64,000 nucleotides of DNA from contig NZ_JBPZGY010000010.1 in NCBI RefSeq assembly GCF_051857535.1, positions 1 to 64,000 on the forward strand. The letters run 5' to 3'. The DNA comes from Roseateles_B sp051857535. GTDB lineage: Bacteria; Pseudomonadota; Gammaproteobacteria; Burkholderiales; Burkholderiaceae_C. The translations under genes and the position numbers were made by a program. The notes below the pieces were generated by a model. The model did not search any database. It was given only the letters and a program-made list of their open reading frames with translations, and was not told the DNA's origin. This document shows, piece by piece, positions 45,566 through 54,376 of this stretch (positions within the stretch are counted from its first letter, which is position 1; each line of letters opens with the position of its first letter).

Positions 45566-45655
45566 GGAAACAGGTGCTTGTCGACTCCCCGCTTTCAGGG
45601 GCTTTGCTAGAGGGGCCAGTGCGCTAGGATGCAGTTCTTCTGAGCCCATCGGACC

Positions 45656-46399
45656 ATGGCCGTCAAAGTACTCATCCTCGAAGACAACCCCGTTGCCCGC
45701 AGCTTTCTTTGCCGCGTGGTGAGGGAGAGCTTCAGCGACACCATGGAGCTCGTCGAAGCGGGGGACCTGGAGGGCGCTCGCAAGCAATTGGCTCGTGTGG
45801 CCTCGCTGCCACCGGAACAAGGCTTCCGCCTAGTCTTGGTCGATCTGGAATTGCCTGATGGCAACGGCATGGAATTGCTGGCCGAGATCGCCAGCAGCCC
45901 CGCCATCAAGATCGTCACCACCCTGTATTCAGATGATGACCACCTCTTCCCTGCACTGCAGTGCGGCGCTGATGGCTATCTGCTGAAGGAAGACCGCTTC
46001 GAAGTCCTGGTGGAGGAGCTGCAACGCATCGTGCGCGGACAGCCGCCACTGTCGCCTGCCATCGCGCGGCGCCTGCTGTCGCATTTTCGGCCTGGCGCTA
46101 GCGGGGACAGCGGGCCCATGGGACTGAATTCCGGCTTCGGTGCCCTGACCAGTCCGGGTGGCTTCTCCAACAGCCGCAGCGTTGCCCTGGACCCGGCCCC
46201 AGAGTGGGAACGCCTGACGCCTCGAGAGAACGAGGTACTCACCTATCTCAGCAAGGGCTTCACCATCAAGGAAATCGCCAATCTCATGGGCATCAAGTGG
46301 TTCACCGTCAATGACCACATCAAGTCCATCTACAAGAAGCTGAATGTCTCCAGCCGCGCCGAAGCGGCCGTGCTGGCCAGCAAGCAAGGGTTGGTCTGA
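45656..46399 (+). CDS. Response regulator, receiver plus LuxR-type HTH
   Basis: This 247-residue NarL/FixJ-type regulator has a receiver domain with Glu9/Asp10, phospho-acceptor Asp63 (LVLVDLELPDGNG), Thr88 and Lys111. A Gly/Ser-rich linker (about 145-180) precedes the HTH: LTPRENEVLTYLSKGFTIKEIANLMG and VNDHIKSIYKKLNV. No histidine kinase gene is adjacent, so it is an orphan in this window. The ATG has no strong ribosome binding site. Confidence 0.93.
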   Translation: MAVKVLILEDNPVARSFLCRVVRESFSDTMELVEAGDLEGARKQLARVASLPPEQGFRLVLVDLELPDGNGMELLAEIASSPAIKIVTTLYSDDDHLFPALQCGADGYLLKEDRFEVLVEELQRIVRGQPPLSPAIARRLLSHFRPGASGDSGPMGLNSGFGALTSPGGFSNSRSVALDPAPEWERLTPRENEVLTYLSKGFTIKEIANLMGIKWFTVNDHIKSIYKKLNVSSRAEAAVLASKQGLV

Positions 46400-46488
46400 G
46401 CCTCGAACTGAGGGCCGCTGCGGGCTGCCAGTTGGCACGGCAATGGACGCATGGGCAGCAGAACGACAAGCAGCCCACACGCAAAGCA

Positions 46489-46512
46489 AAAGGCGCCATA
46501 GGCGCCTTTTTC
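46489..46512 (+). terminator. Rho-independent terminator after the response regulator gene
   Basis: AAGGCGCC and GGCGCCTT form an 8-bp stem with loop ATA, followed by TTT. Confidence 0.85.
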
Positions 46513-46828
46513 ATTTACCGTCATGCGACGCTAGCCTGCGACGCAGCCACGGGCTGCCTGCCCCTTGATCCAGGGCACTGAGCCCCTCATTCATCAAAGC
46601 ATGCGACCGATCTGGCACTGAATGATCTGTGAGCGCAGCTCTGCACAGGGCAAAAGGAGAGCGCTGCACCCGCGCATGGGCACACACGGAGCACGCATAC
46701 ACAGACACTCATACACGGATGCCCATGGCGGTACACACGGACGTACATGCATGGGATGGACATGGTCACAGACATGTCACGCCCAAACGTGCACCCGGTC
46801 GAACCAAGCAACAGGTGCCACAAAGCAA
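46513..46828. other. Intergenic region with ACAC-rich sequence
   Basis: No gene is supported here. The stretch 46680-46750 is rich in alternating CA and contains several imperfect ACACGGA units. Short open frames are low-complexity (His/Thr or Cys/Val rich) and lack domains. Confidence 0.4.
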
Positions 46829-46862
46829 AACGGCGACAAGAACCTGAATTCTTGTCGCCGTT
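46829..46862 (-). terminator. Terminator after tRNA-His
   Basis: AACGGCGACAAGAA pairs perfectly with TTCTTGTCGCCGTT over 14 bp (loop CCTGAA). On the minus strand the stem is followed by TTGCTTTG, downstream of tRNA-His. Confidence 0.82.
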
Positions 46863-46873
46863 CACTTATCCGG

Positions 46874-46950
46874 TGGGGTGGCTGATGGGACTCGAACCCA
46901 CGACAACCAGAATCACAATCTGGGACTCTACCAACTGAGCTACAGCCACC
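46874..46950 (-). tRNA. tRNA-His (anticodon GTG)
   Basis: The minus strand folds with an acceptor of GTGGCTG with CAGCCAC, anticodon loop ATTGTGA (GTG), T-arm GTTCGAGTC, discriminator C73, the extra encoded G-1 opposite it, and encoded CCA at 46874-46876. G-1:C73 is the bacterial histidine identity element. Confidence 0.97.
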
Positions 46951-47026
46951 GGTGAAGCCTTAGATTATAAGCAGTATTTCATTTGCTTGGGAAGAGTTTT
47001 CTTAAAAACTTTTCCAGACGCCCTGA

Positions 47027-48940
47027 TCAATTCGATGCCGGAGCCGATGCGGCCGTCGCCGAAGCCTTGACCGAGGTCTTGAGCTGAGCCTTCAGGGCCT
47101 TGAAATAGGCGTCGGCCTCGGCCGCACTCCAGGCCTGGGCGTATTGCTGCGCTGTGCGCAGTGGATCAGCCACCTGCGCGTCGCGCGGCAGGATCTGTGT
47201 CACCGCGGCAATGACATAGCTCCCGTCGCCAGCCTCAACACCCACGACGCTGGGCAGCTTGCCGGCATCGGCCTGCAGAATGGCATTCAGCACCTTGGGC
47301 GACAGCTTGCCAGCCTGGATGCGAGACACCGTCTGAGCCGCCTGCAACGACGCCAGGTCACCCGAAGCCTTCAGGGCAGCCAGCTTATCGGCCCCTGCCT
47401 TCACGGCCAGGGCAGCCGCTTGCTTGGCAACCAGCAACTGCGTGACCTGCGCCTTGACGTCGTCAAAGGCAGGCATGCGCACCGGCTTGTACTCGACCAC
47501 ATGAGCTGCCACAAGCTGACTGGGGCCGAATTCCACGGCTTCTGTATTGCGCTTGTTCTGCAGCGAGTCGTTGCTGAAGACAGCTTCCAGCAGCTTGGCC
47601 GAGGCCAGCGGGCCTTGCGCGTCCGCCGAAGGCTTGCGCTGGACGGTGGCCGTGCGGATGCCGAGCTTGAGCTTCTCGGCGATGGGCTTCAGGCTGTCAG
47701 ACTGCTCGTAGACCGTATTGCTGAAGGTCTCGGCAAGCTCTGAATAGCGCTTTTGGGCCAGTTGCCTGCGAACGTCGTCCTCGATTTCTGCGCGCACACT
47801 CTCGAAGGACTTGGTATCTCCACCACGCACGGCAGTCAGCTGGATGATGTGGAAGCCGAAGTCACTCTCCACCACCTTGCTGATCTCGCCCGGCTTGAGT
47901 GCATAGGCCGCCTCCTCGAAAGGTTTGACCATGGCGCCGCGAGGGAAGAAGTCCAGATCCCCGCCTCGGCTGGCAGAACCTTCATCCTGAGAGTTCTGGC
48001 GGGCCAGGTCAGCGAAGCTGGCAGGCGCCTTCTGCACTTGGCCCAGCAGTTCCTCGGCGCGGGCGCGTGCCTTGGCCTTCTCGGCTTCAGGAGCAGCCTT
48101 GTCGGCCTTGATCAGGATGTGACTGGCACGGCGCTCCTCTGCCACCGTGTAGCGGCTGCGGTTCTGCTCGTAGTAGTCCTTGAGGTCCTTGTCAGCGACA
48201 GTGACGCCAGCCTTCAGGGCTTCGACGTCCAGCACCACGTACTCGATCTGGGCCACTTCCGGCAGCTGGAACTTGCTGGCATTGGCGGGATCCTTGAAGT
48301 AGGCCTCCACCTCGGCGTCAGCTGGCTTGACCTGTGCAGCGAACTCAGCAGGGTTGACGGTCAGCAGGCGCACTTCGCGACGCTGGAAGAAGGCATCAAA
48401 GGCCTGCGCCGACAAGGTACTGCCGCCAATGGCGGAGTTGGTCACGCCACGCAGCACCTGCTCCTGGGCCATGCTGTCGCGCAAGCGGCGCTCGAACATC
48501 TTGCCGTTCATGCCCTGCGCCGTCAGGAGGGCCGTGTTCAGAGTGCCATCCGGCTGACGAACAGCTGCGAACTGCGGATCGCTCAGGAAGACATGCTTGA
48601 GCTGCTCATCCGACACCTGCCAGTGCTGCTGACGTACGGCAGCCTGCATCACGCGCTCGCGAACGAGGTTGTCCAGCGACTGCTGGCGCGCCTCGGGCGA
48701 GTCCAGCAGCTTGGGATCCAGGTTGGGCATCTGCTGGCGCAAGCGCTCGGACTGCTGACGATGTGCAGCATCCCATTCGGCACGCGTGATCTTCTGACCA
48801 TCGACCTGAGCCACCGCGGCATTGCTGCCGTCCATGAAGTTGCTGTAGCCATTGACCCCCAGGGCCACGAATGACGGCAGGATCAGGACCAGCAGAATCA
48901 GCTGGAACAGGCGGTTGTGCTTGCGAACGAAATCAAACAT
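47027..48940 (-). CDS. ppiD: Periplasmic folding chaperone PpiD
   Basis: This 637-residue inner-membrane-anchored chaperone helps proteins leaving the Sec translocon. One N-terminal membrane segment (LFQLILLVLILPSFVALGVNG) is followed by a SurA-N-like region (about 30-190). The parvulin domain (about 250-365) has ASHILIK, ASRGGDLDFFPRGAMVKPFEEAAYAL split over strands and GFHIIQL. A second parvulin-like region (about 370-600) is degenerate. It is near hupB as in E. coli, with tRNA-Val between. Confidence 0.95.
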   Translation of the reverse strand: MFDFVRKHNRLFQLILLVLILPSFVALGVNGYSNFMDGSNAAVAQVDGQKITRAEWDAAHRQQSERLRQQMPNLDPKLLDSPEARQQSLDNLVRERVMQAAVRQQHWQVSDEQLKHVFLSDPQFAAVRQPDGTLNTALLTAQGMNGKMFERRLRDSMAQEQVLRGVTNSAIGGSTLSAQAFDAFFQRREVRLLTVNPAEFAAQVKPADAEVEAYFKDPANASKFQLPEVAQIEYVVLDVEALKAGVTVADKDLKDYYEQNRSRYTVAEERRASHILIKADKAAPEAEKAKARARAEELLGQVQKAPASFADLARQNSQDEGSASRGGDLDFFPRGAMVKPFEEAAYALKPGEISKVVESDFGFHIIQLTAVRGGDTKSFESVRAEIEDDVRRQLAQKRYSELAETFSNTVYEQSDSLKPIAEKLKLGIRTATVQRKPSADAQGPLASAKLLEAVFSNDSLQNKRNTEAVEFGPSQLVAAHVVEYKPVRMPAFDDVKAQVTQLLVAKQAAALAVKAGADKLAALKASGDLASLQAAQTVSRIQAGKLSPKVLNAILQADAGKLPSVVGVEAGDGSYVIAAVTQILPRDAQVADPLRTAQQYAQAWSAAEADAYFKALKAQLKTSVKASATAASAPASN

Positions 48941-49021
48941 TCAAAACCTCGGAAGGGCCGAAGACGGACACCCCGTACTGGCGGATCACAGGGCCTGGAA
49001 AGAGGCCGCATCAATTGCGAC

Positions 49022-49045
49022 AAAGGCGAACCGGAGTTCGCCTTT
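49022..49045 (-). terminator. Hairpin after tRNA-Val
   Basis: AAAGGCGAAC pairs with GTTCGCCTTT (10 bp, loop CGGA). It lies between tRNA-Val and ppiD; the T-run is short. Confidence 0.6.
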
Positions 49046-49111
49046 GCTGCGTGGGATTTTATCCCGCACCTGCCGCACGCGCCGCAAAGCGCAAACCGTG
49101 GGTGCAAAGAG

Positions 49112-49187
49112 TGGTGGGTGCTAACGGGCTCGAACCGCTGACATCTTCCGTGTAAGGGAAGCGCTCTACCAACTGAGCTAAGCACCC
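49112..49187 (-). tRNA. tRNA-Val (anticodon TAC)
   Basis: The minus strand folds with acceptor GGGTGCT/AGCACCC, D-arm TCAGTTGGTAGA, anticodon loop CTTACAC (TAC), T-arm GTTCGAGCC, discriminator A and encoded CCA (49112-49114). It lies between hupB and ppiD, 13 bp after hupB. Confidence 0.97.
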
Positions 49188-49200
49188 TGAAATCAGGTAT

Positions 49201-49473
49201 TCAGTTCACCGCGTCCTTGAGCGCCTTGCCGGGACGGAACTTGGGCACTTTGGCCGACTTGATCTTGATCGTATCGCCAGTGCGAGGGTTGCGTCCGCTA
49301 CGGGCAGCGCGCTTGGTCACGCTGAAGGTGCCGAAGCCTACCAGAGAAACCGTGCCGTTTTTCTTGAGCGTGGTCTTCACACCGCCGATCAGGGCTTCCA
49401 GCGCTCGGGCTGCGGCGGCCTTGGAAATGTCGGCCTGCTTGGCGATGTGTTCGATCAATTCAGACTTGTTCAC
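49201..49473 (-). CDS. hupB: DNA-binding protein HU
   Basis: This 90-residue nucleoid protein starts with GTG as MNKSELIEHIAKQADISKAAA. It carries VSLVGFGTFSVTKRAARSGRNPRTG, split at the beta-arm, and ends VPKFRPGKALKDAVN. It bends DNA as a dimer. The start has AGGGG within the upstream bases. Length equals the family norm. Confidence 0.97.
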   Translation of the reverse strand: MNKSELIEHIAKQADISKAAAARALEALIGGVKTTLKKNGTVSLVGFGTFSVTKRAARSGRNPRTGDTIKIKSAKVPKFRPGKALKDAVN

Positions 49474-49728
49474 AAACCTACCCCTCAACAACATGCCTGG
49501 ACGCGCAGGCGCTCGCAATGGATGCCTCGACCACGACGAGCCGGCGCCGCATGGCAGCAAGCGCCCGTCGGGGAAGCGGATTCTAGACCGAATCAGCCAG
49601 CGGCCCGGACGGGTACAAGCCCGAATGTCATGCCGGGCCGCGCTGGGCGGCCCTCATTTGACGGGCATGGCACCCTCCCGGCAGGGGGGGGGCCGGCGGG
49701 GGCGCCGGCAGCAGGCCGACAAGGGCGC

Positions 49729-50295
49729 TCAGCGCGCCTTGGCACGGATCTCAGGCACGGCCTTTTGCAGGTAATAGACCATGGACCAGATCGTGAGCAC
49801 CACGGCCGCAAGAATCAACCAGGTGCCCCACACCCGCGTGGGGATGAGGCCGAAGAGCCGGCCGTCGTACAGAAGGAAGGGGATGGCGACCATCTGCACC
49901 GTCGTCTTGAGCTTGCCCACCATGTGCACCGCGACGCTGCGCGAAGCGCCAATCTGCGCCATCCATTCACGCAGGGCCGAAATGGCGATCTCCCTGCCGA
50001 TGATGACCAGCGCAACCAGCGCATTGACCCGCCCAAGCTCCAGCAGGATGAGCAGGGCAGCGCAGACCAGGAACTTGTCGGCCACGGGATCCAGGAAGGC
50101 ACCGAAGGACGAGGTCTGGTTCAGCTTGCGAGCCAGATAGCCGTCGAGCCAGTCGGTCAGAGCAACCAGCACAAAGAGCGAGGTGGCAAACAGGTTCTGG
50201 TGCCCCGGCGCGATGTCCAGGTAGAACACGCCGACGATCAGCGGAATCGCGACGATGCGCGCCCAGGTCAGCAAGGTTGGCAGGGTCAGAAACAT
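49729..50295 (-). CDS. pgsA: CDP-diacylglycerol-glycerol-3-phosphate phosphatidyltransferase
   Basis: This 188-residue inner-membrane enzyme makes phosphatidylglycerol phosphate. The CDP-alcohol phosphatidyltransferase motif reads DWLDGYLARKLNQTSSFGAFLDPVAD split at the x8 spacer: all four Asp and the Gly/Ala/Arg are present. Hydrophobic segments surround it. The uvrC to pgsA order is conserved, here with a small lipoprotein gene between. Confidence 0.97.
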   Translation of the reverse strand: MFLTLPTLLTWARIVAIPLIVGVFYLDIAPGHQNLFATSLFVLVALTDWLDGYLARKLNQTSSFGAFLDPVADKFLVCAALLILLELGRVNALVALVIIGREIAISALREWMAQIGASRSVAVHMVGKLKTTVQMVAIPFLLYDGRLFGLIPTRVWGTWLILAAVVLTIWSMVYYLQKAVPEIRAKAR

Positions 50296-50358
50296 GGGCG
50301 CATTGTGCCCGAGGCGGAACGGCCTTCAGGCCTGTACGTTGTTGCAACGATGCTGCGC

Positions 50359-50952
50359 TCAGTCATCCAGCGTACGCGGCTTGAATCTGCGCTGGTCGTT
50401 GAAGAGAAAGGTCTCGCTGAACACCCAGGGCTTGGGCAGGCCCGAGACGTTGCCGAAGGGCGCCGCACGATGCACGGCATCCATCGCCAACTGCACCGTG
50501 TCCAAGGCCTGGCCGGGCTTGCGCAATACCTTGATGTGGCGGACATGACCGTCGACCGCCAACTCCACTTCAAGCACGGGAATGGCTAGCAGCACTTCCG
50601 GCACCGTGCCCATGTAGCTGCGCTCGGGGTTGGCCGCGACCAGGCGCTGCGCCGCCTGGCGCCTCAACTCGGCATGGGAGCGGGGCGTCCTGGGCGGGCC
50701 CAGCGTCGCGGGTGCGCCGCCGGCCCCCTTGCCCGAGGCGGACGATGGTGAAGCCGCCGCACCCTGACCTGGCAGGGGTGCCGGCGACGCGGCGGGCGCC
50801 CTGCTTCCGGCCGGCGTAGAGGGTGGCGAGTTGCTGCACCCGGCCAGCACCAGCAGCAGTGCCAGCCCGGAACCCGCCACGCAGCGGTAGCGCGGCGGCT
50901 GCGATGGGGATGCCCGCGCAGGAAGGCCTGGCGGCTTGTCAATGCAGGACAC
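50359..50952 (-). CDS. Lipoprotein with TonB-C-like C-terminal domain
   Basis: This 197-residue protein has an N-terminal stretch with lipobox VLAGC (Cys39) after LALLLVLAG. A Pro/Ala/Gly/Ser-rich linker (about 45-100) follows, then a domain with VLEVELAVDGHVRHIKVLRKPG and FNDQRRFKPRTLDD that resembles TonB C-terminal domains. The GTG at 50952 has GAGGAG seven bases ahead and lies inside the end of uvrC, overlapping it by 14 bases. Function is unknown; the long N-terminus before the hydrophobic core is unusual for a signal peptide. Confidence 0.82.
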   Translation of the reverse strand: MSCIDKPPGLPARASPSQPPRYRCVAGSGLALLLVLAGCSNSPPSTPAGSRAPAASPAPLPGQGAAASPSSASGKGAGGAPATLGPPRTPRSHAELRRQAAQRLVAANPERSYMGTVPEVLLAIPVLEVELAVDGHVRHIKVLRKPGQALDTVQLAMDAVHRAAPFGNVSGLPKPWVFSETFLFNDQRRFKPRTLDD

Positions 50953-53053
50953 GATAAATCTCCTCTGCCAATTCACGCGAGATGCCCTTGACGCTGGCGA
51001 TGTCCTCAATGCTGGCCGCTGCCACACCGCGCACACCGCCGAAGCGCTGCAGCAGCTGTGCGCGCTTCTTGGGCCCCACGCCTGGCACGTCCTCCAGGCG
51101 CGAGCCGCCGGTGCGCACCGCCGCCCGTTTGGCCCGCATGCCGGTGATGGCGAAGCGGTGGGCCTCATCGCGGATCTGGGCCACGAGCATGAGGGCCGCC
51201 GAATCTCGCCCCAGGTAGACCTTCTCCCGGCCGTCGGCGAATACCAGCTCTTCCAGGCCGACCTTGCGACCCTCGCCTTTCTCTACACCGACCAACAGGC
51301 CGAGGTCCAAGCCAAGCTCCTCGAACACTTCGCGCGCCATGGAAATCTGCCCCTTGCCACCGTCAACCAGCACCAGGTCTGGCATGCGCCCTGTGCCCAG
51401 TTGAACAGCCTCGGCAAGTTTGGCGTAACGGCGCGTAAGCACCTGACGCATGGCGGCATAGTCATCGCCTCCCGTGATGCCCTCGATGTTGTAGCGGCGG
51501 TATTCGCTGCTGACCATCTGATGCCCCTGGAAGACGACGCAGGAAGCCTGCGTGGCCTCTCCGGCAGTGTGGCTGATGTCGAAGCACTCGACCCGGAAGG
51601 CATCCAGATCGGCCACATTGAGATCCAGCGCCTCTACCAGGGCGCGGGTCCGCGCCTGTTGCGACCCCTCCTCGGACAACAGGCGCGCCAGTGCCAACTC
51701 TGCGCCCTTTATGCACATATCCTGCCAAATCCGTCGCTGGCCCCGAGGTTGGGCCTGCACCGTAACCTTGGCACCTTGCTGCGCACTCAGGGCTGCAGAC
51801 AGGCCCTCGTCCACCGCCTCGCTGACCACGATCAGCGACGGCACTGCAGCCTCCAGGTAGTGCTGAGCCATGAATGCCTCCAGCACCTGCCGCTCGGGAC
51901 TGGGTCGGTTGTCTGCCGCGCCCTCACCGGCAACATCATCATCCTCCATGAACAGTTGGGTGCCCTCCTCCACATGCTTGGGGAAGAAAGCGCGGTCACC
52001 CAGATGGCGCCCGCCGCGCACCATGGCCATGTTGACGCAGGCCCGCCCGCCCTGGACCTTGACGGCCAGCACGTCAACATCGCGGTCCCTGCCGGTGGCA
52101 CTGCTCTCGTCCACAGCCTGCTGCTGGAGCACCCTGGACAGGGCGCTAATCTGGTTGCGTACCTCGGCCGCCTGCTCGTACTGAAGTGCTTCAGCATGCG
52201 CCATCATCTGTGCCTGCAGGCCCTGCATGACCTCATCGGTCTCACCCAGCAGGAAGCGTTCAGCATTGCGCACGTCGCGTGCATAGACCTCGCCCTGGTT
52301 CTCAGGTACGCAGGGCCCCGAACAGCGGCGGATCTGGAACAGCAGGCAGGGGCGACTCCGGTTATTGAAGACGGTGTCCTCACAGGTCCGCAGGCGAAAC
52401 ACTTTTTGAATCAGCTGTATCGATTCCTTGACCGCCCATGCACTCGGATACGGCCCGAAGTAGCGATGGCGCCGATCCACGCTGCCTCTGTAGTAGCTCA
52501 CCCGCGGATAGGCATGCGCGCTGAGGCGCAGGTAGGGGTAGCTCTTGTCATCGCGGAACAGGATGTTGAAGCGAGGGTTCAGCGCCTTGATCAGGTTGTT
52601 TTCCAGCAGCAGGGCTTCCGCCTCGGTGCGCACCACCGTGGTCTCTAGCCTGGCGATGCGCGCCACCATGAGACCGATGCGAGTCCCCCCATGGTTCTTC
52701 TGGAAGTAGCTGGACACCCGCTTCCTCAGGTTCTTAGCCTTGCCGACATACAACACCTGGTCCTGGGCGTCGAAGTAGCGATAGACCCCCGGCAGTCCCG
52801 GCAGGGAGGCAACCTCGGCCAACACCCGCTCGCGCACCGCCAGCGCAGCAGCCTCCACTTCGGCAACCCTTTTCGCCTCGGCGCGCTCCACTGCCTCGCG
52901 CTCCTCGGCCCAGGTCGAGATCTGCGCTTCACCCAGGGTCGCGACGCCCGCAGCCGGCATCGCAACCTGCCCGTCGAGTTGCCCTCCGGTGGCGCGTTCC
53001 GCCCCTTCAGGCGTTTCATCGCTCGACACTGGCCCCGGCTTCTTCTTGCTCAT
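50939..53053 (-). CDS. uvrC: Excinuclease ABC subunit C
   Basis: This 704-residue nuclease makes both incisions in nucleotide excision repair. The GIY-YIG domain has GVYRYF (89-94) and VLYVGKAKNLRKRV. The cysteine cluster is in CEDTVFNNRSRPCLLFQIRRC, split by the helix, the UvrB-binding region in YEQAAEVRNQISAL, and the C-terminal RNase H-like and HhH domains in VDGGKGQI and LEDVPGVGPKKRAQLLQRFGG. An N-terminal extension of about 70 residues, rich in Ala and Glu, is absent from E. coli UvrC. It is divergent from earP by 33 bp. Confidence 0.97.
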   Translation of the reverse strand: MSKKKPGPVSSDETPEGAERATGGQLDGQVAMPAAGVATLGEAQISTWAEEREAVERAEAKRVAEVEAAALAVRERVLAEVASLPGLPGVYRYFDAQDQVLYVGKAKNLRKRVSSYFQKNHGGTRIGLMVARIARLETTVVRTEAEALLLENNLIKALNPRFNILFRDDKSYPYLRLSAHAYPRVSYYRGSVDRRHRYFGPYPSAWAVKESIQLIQKVFRLRTCEDTVFNNRSRPCLLFQIRRCSGPCVPENQGEVYARDVRNAERFLLGETDEVMQGLQAQMMAHAEALQYEQAAEVRNQISALSRVLQQQAVDESSATGRDRDVDVLAVKVQGGRACVNMAMVRGGRHLGDRAFFPKHVEEGTQLFMEDDDVAGEGAADNRPSPERQVLEAFMAQHYLEAAVPSLIVVSEAVDEGLSAALSAQQGAKVTVQAQPRGQRRIWQDMCIKGAELALARLLSEEGSQQARTRALVEALDLNVADLDAFRVECFDISHTAGEATQASCVVFQGHQMVSSEYRRYNIEGITGGDDYAAMRQVLTRRYAKLAEAVQLGTGRMPDLVLVDGGKGQISMAREVFEELGLDLGLLVGVEKGEGRKVGLEELVFADGREKVYLGRDSAALMLVAQIRDEAHRFAITGMRAKRAAVRTGGSRLEDVPGVGPKKRAQLLQRFGGVRGVAAASIEDIASVKGISRELAEEIYRVLH

Positions 53054-53086
53054 GGGCGCGATTGTGCCGCCACAGATAATGACCCA

Positions 53087-54172
53087 ATGGATTTGCGAGA
53101 CTGGGACGTGTTCTGCCGCGTCATCGACAACTACGGCGATGCCGGCGTCTGCTGGCGCCTGTGCAGGGATCTAGCCCGGCGCGGCCATCGAGTCCGGCTA
53201 TGGATAGACGATGCGCGGCCCCTGCACTGGATGGCCGAGCCCGACGACCTCGACATCGTACGGGTCATGGCCTGGAGCGATGCTCCCCCTCGTTTTGAGG
53301 CCCATCCCTCAGGCATCGTGATCGAGGCTTTCGGCTGCGAGCTTCCGGACGCCGTGAAGGCGCGCATGGCGGCTGCGTCCCCCGCCCCCCTGTGGATCAA
53401 CCTGGAGTATCTCAGCGCCGAGAGCTATGTAGAGCGCAGCCATGGACTGCGCTCGCCTCAATGGCAAGGCCCCGCCGCCGGGCTGGAGAAGTTCTTCTTC
53501 TACCCGGGCTTCACGCGTCGTACCGGCGGACTGCTGCGCGAGCGCGGACTGATCGAAACCCTGGAGGCCAGCGACCGCGACCATTGGCTGGGGCAACAGG
53601 GCATCACGCGGCAAGCGGATGAACGCCTGGTCAGCCTTTTCTGCTACGACAACCCTGCCCTGCCGCGCCTGCTGCAGTGCCTGGCCGGAACGCCGACCCT
53701 GATTCTTGCCTGCCCCGGGCCAGCCAGCCGCATGCTCAGCGCCTTGCAGACGGCAACTGCAATGCCACCAGGGCTGCGGGTCCAGCACCTACCCTTCCTG
53801 ACACAAGACAACTTTGACCAGTTGCTGCGCGCCTGCGACCTCAATCTGGTTCGTGGCGAAGACTCTTTCGTGCGTGCCCAGTGGGCTGCTCGACCCTTCG
53901 TCTGGCACATCTACCCGCAGGAGGATGGCGCCCACGACGCCAAGCTGCAAGCCTTCATGGACAAGGCCTTCGCGGGCATGGAGACCCGCCAAAGCGCCGG
54001 CTGGCAGGCCTTGTGGCGCGGCTGGAACGGCCTGGGCCCAGGGGCAGACGCAAGCACCCCGCTGCTCCTGCCCCCCTTGCCAGCAGCCGAAGCCGCCTTC
54101 CGGGACTGGCGGTCAGGACTGTTGACGCAGGTCGACCTTGTCACGCAATTGCTGGGTTTCCTGGAGCGATGA
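53087..54172 (+). CDS. earP: EF-P arginine rhamnosyltransferase EarP
   Basis: This 361-residue GT-B enzyme transfers rhamnose from dTDP-rhamnose to Arg32 of EF-P, which enables EF-P to relieve ribosome stalling at proline runs. The N-terminal motif FCRVIDNYGDAGVCWRL contains conserved Asp14 and Asp18. The nucleotide-sugar region includes NLVRGEDSFVRAQWAARPFVWHIYPQ, split over two strands. The ATG at 53087 gives the family start. It is 204 bp upstream of efp, the partner protein. Confidence 0.96.
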   Translation: MDLRDWDVFCRVIDNYGDAGVCWRLCRDLARRGHRVRLWIDDARPLHWMAEPDDLDIVRVMAWSDAPPRFEAHPSGIVIEAFGCELPDAVKARMAAASPAPLWINLEYLSAESYVERSHGLRSPQWQGPAAGLEKFFFYPGFTRRTGGLLRERGLIETLEASDRDHWLGQQGITRQADERLVSLFCYDNPALPRLLQCLAGTPTLILACPGPASRMLSALQTATAMPPGLRVQHLPFLTQDNFDQLLRACDLNLVRGEDSFVRAQWAARPFVWHIYPQEDGAHDAKLQAFMDKAFAGMETRQSAGWQALWRGWNGLGPGADASTPLLLPPLPAAEAAFRDWRSGLLTQVDLVTQLLGFLER

Positions 54173-54376
54173 GTCGGCTGCATGCCGCGCCGCCCAATCA
54201 CTTCGGGCTAGAATAGGCAGCTTTGCCGCGTCGACCCCTGCCTTTAGCTTCTTGTCTGGAGTCCCGGGTGCGCGAGCTGCGATGCAAAGCTGAGGCCCAG
54301 GCGGCACGGCACCAGCATCGCCCAGAGGTAGCACTCAATACACCGCTCCCATTCAAGACATCAGCAAGACAACACC

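Noticed and set aside
46587..46885. Short open frames in both directions before tRNA-His
   Set aside because: Low-complexity His/Thr or Cys/Val translations caused by the CA-rich tract.
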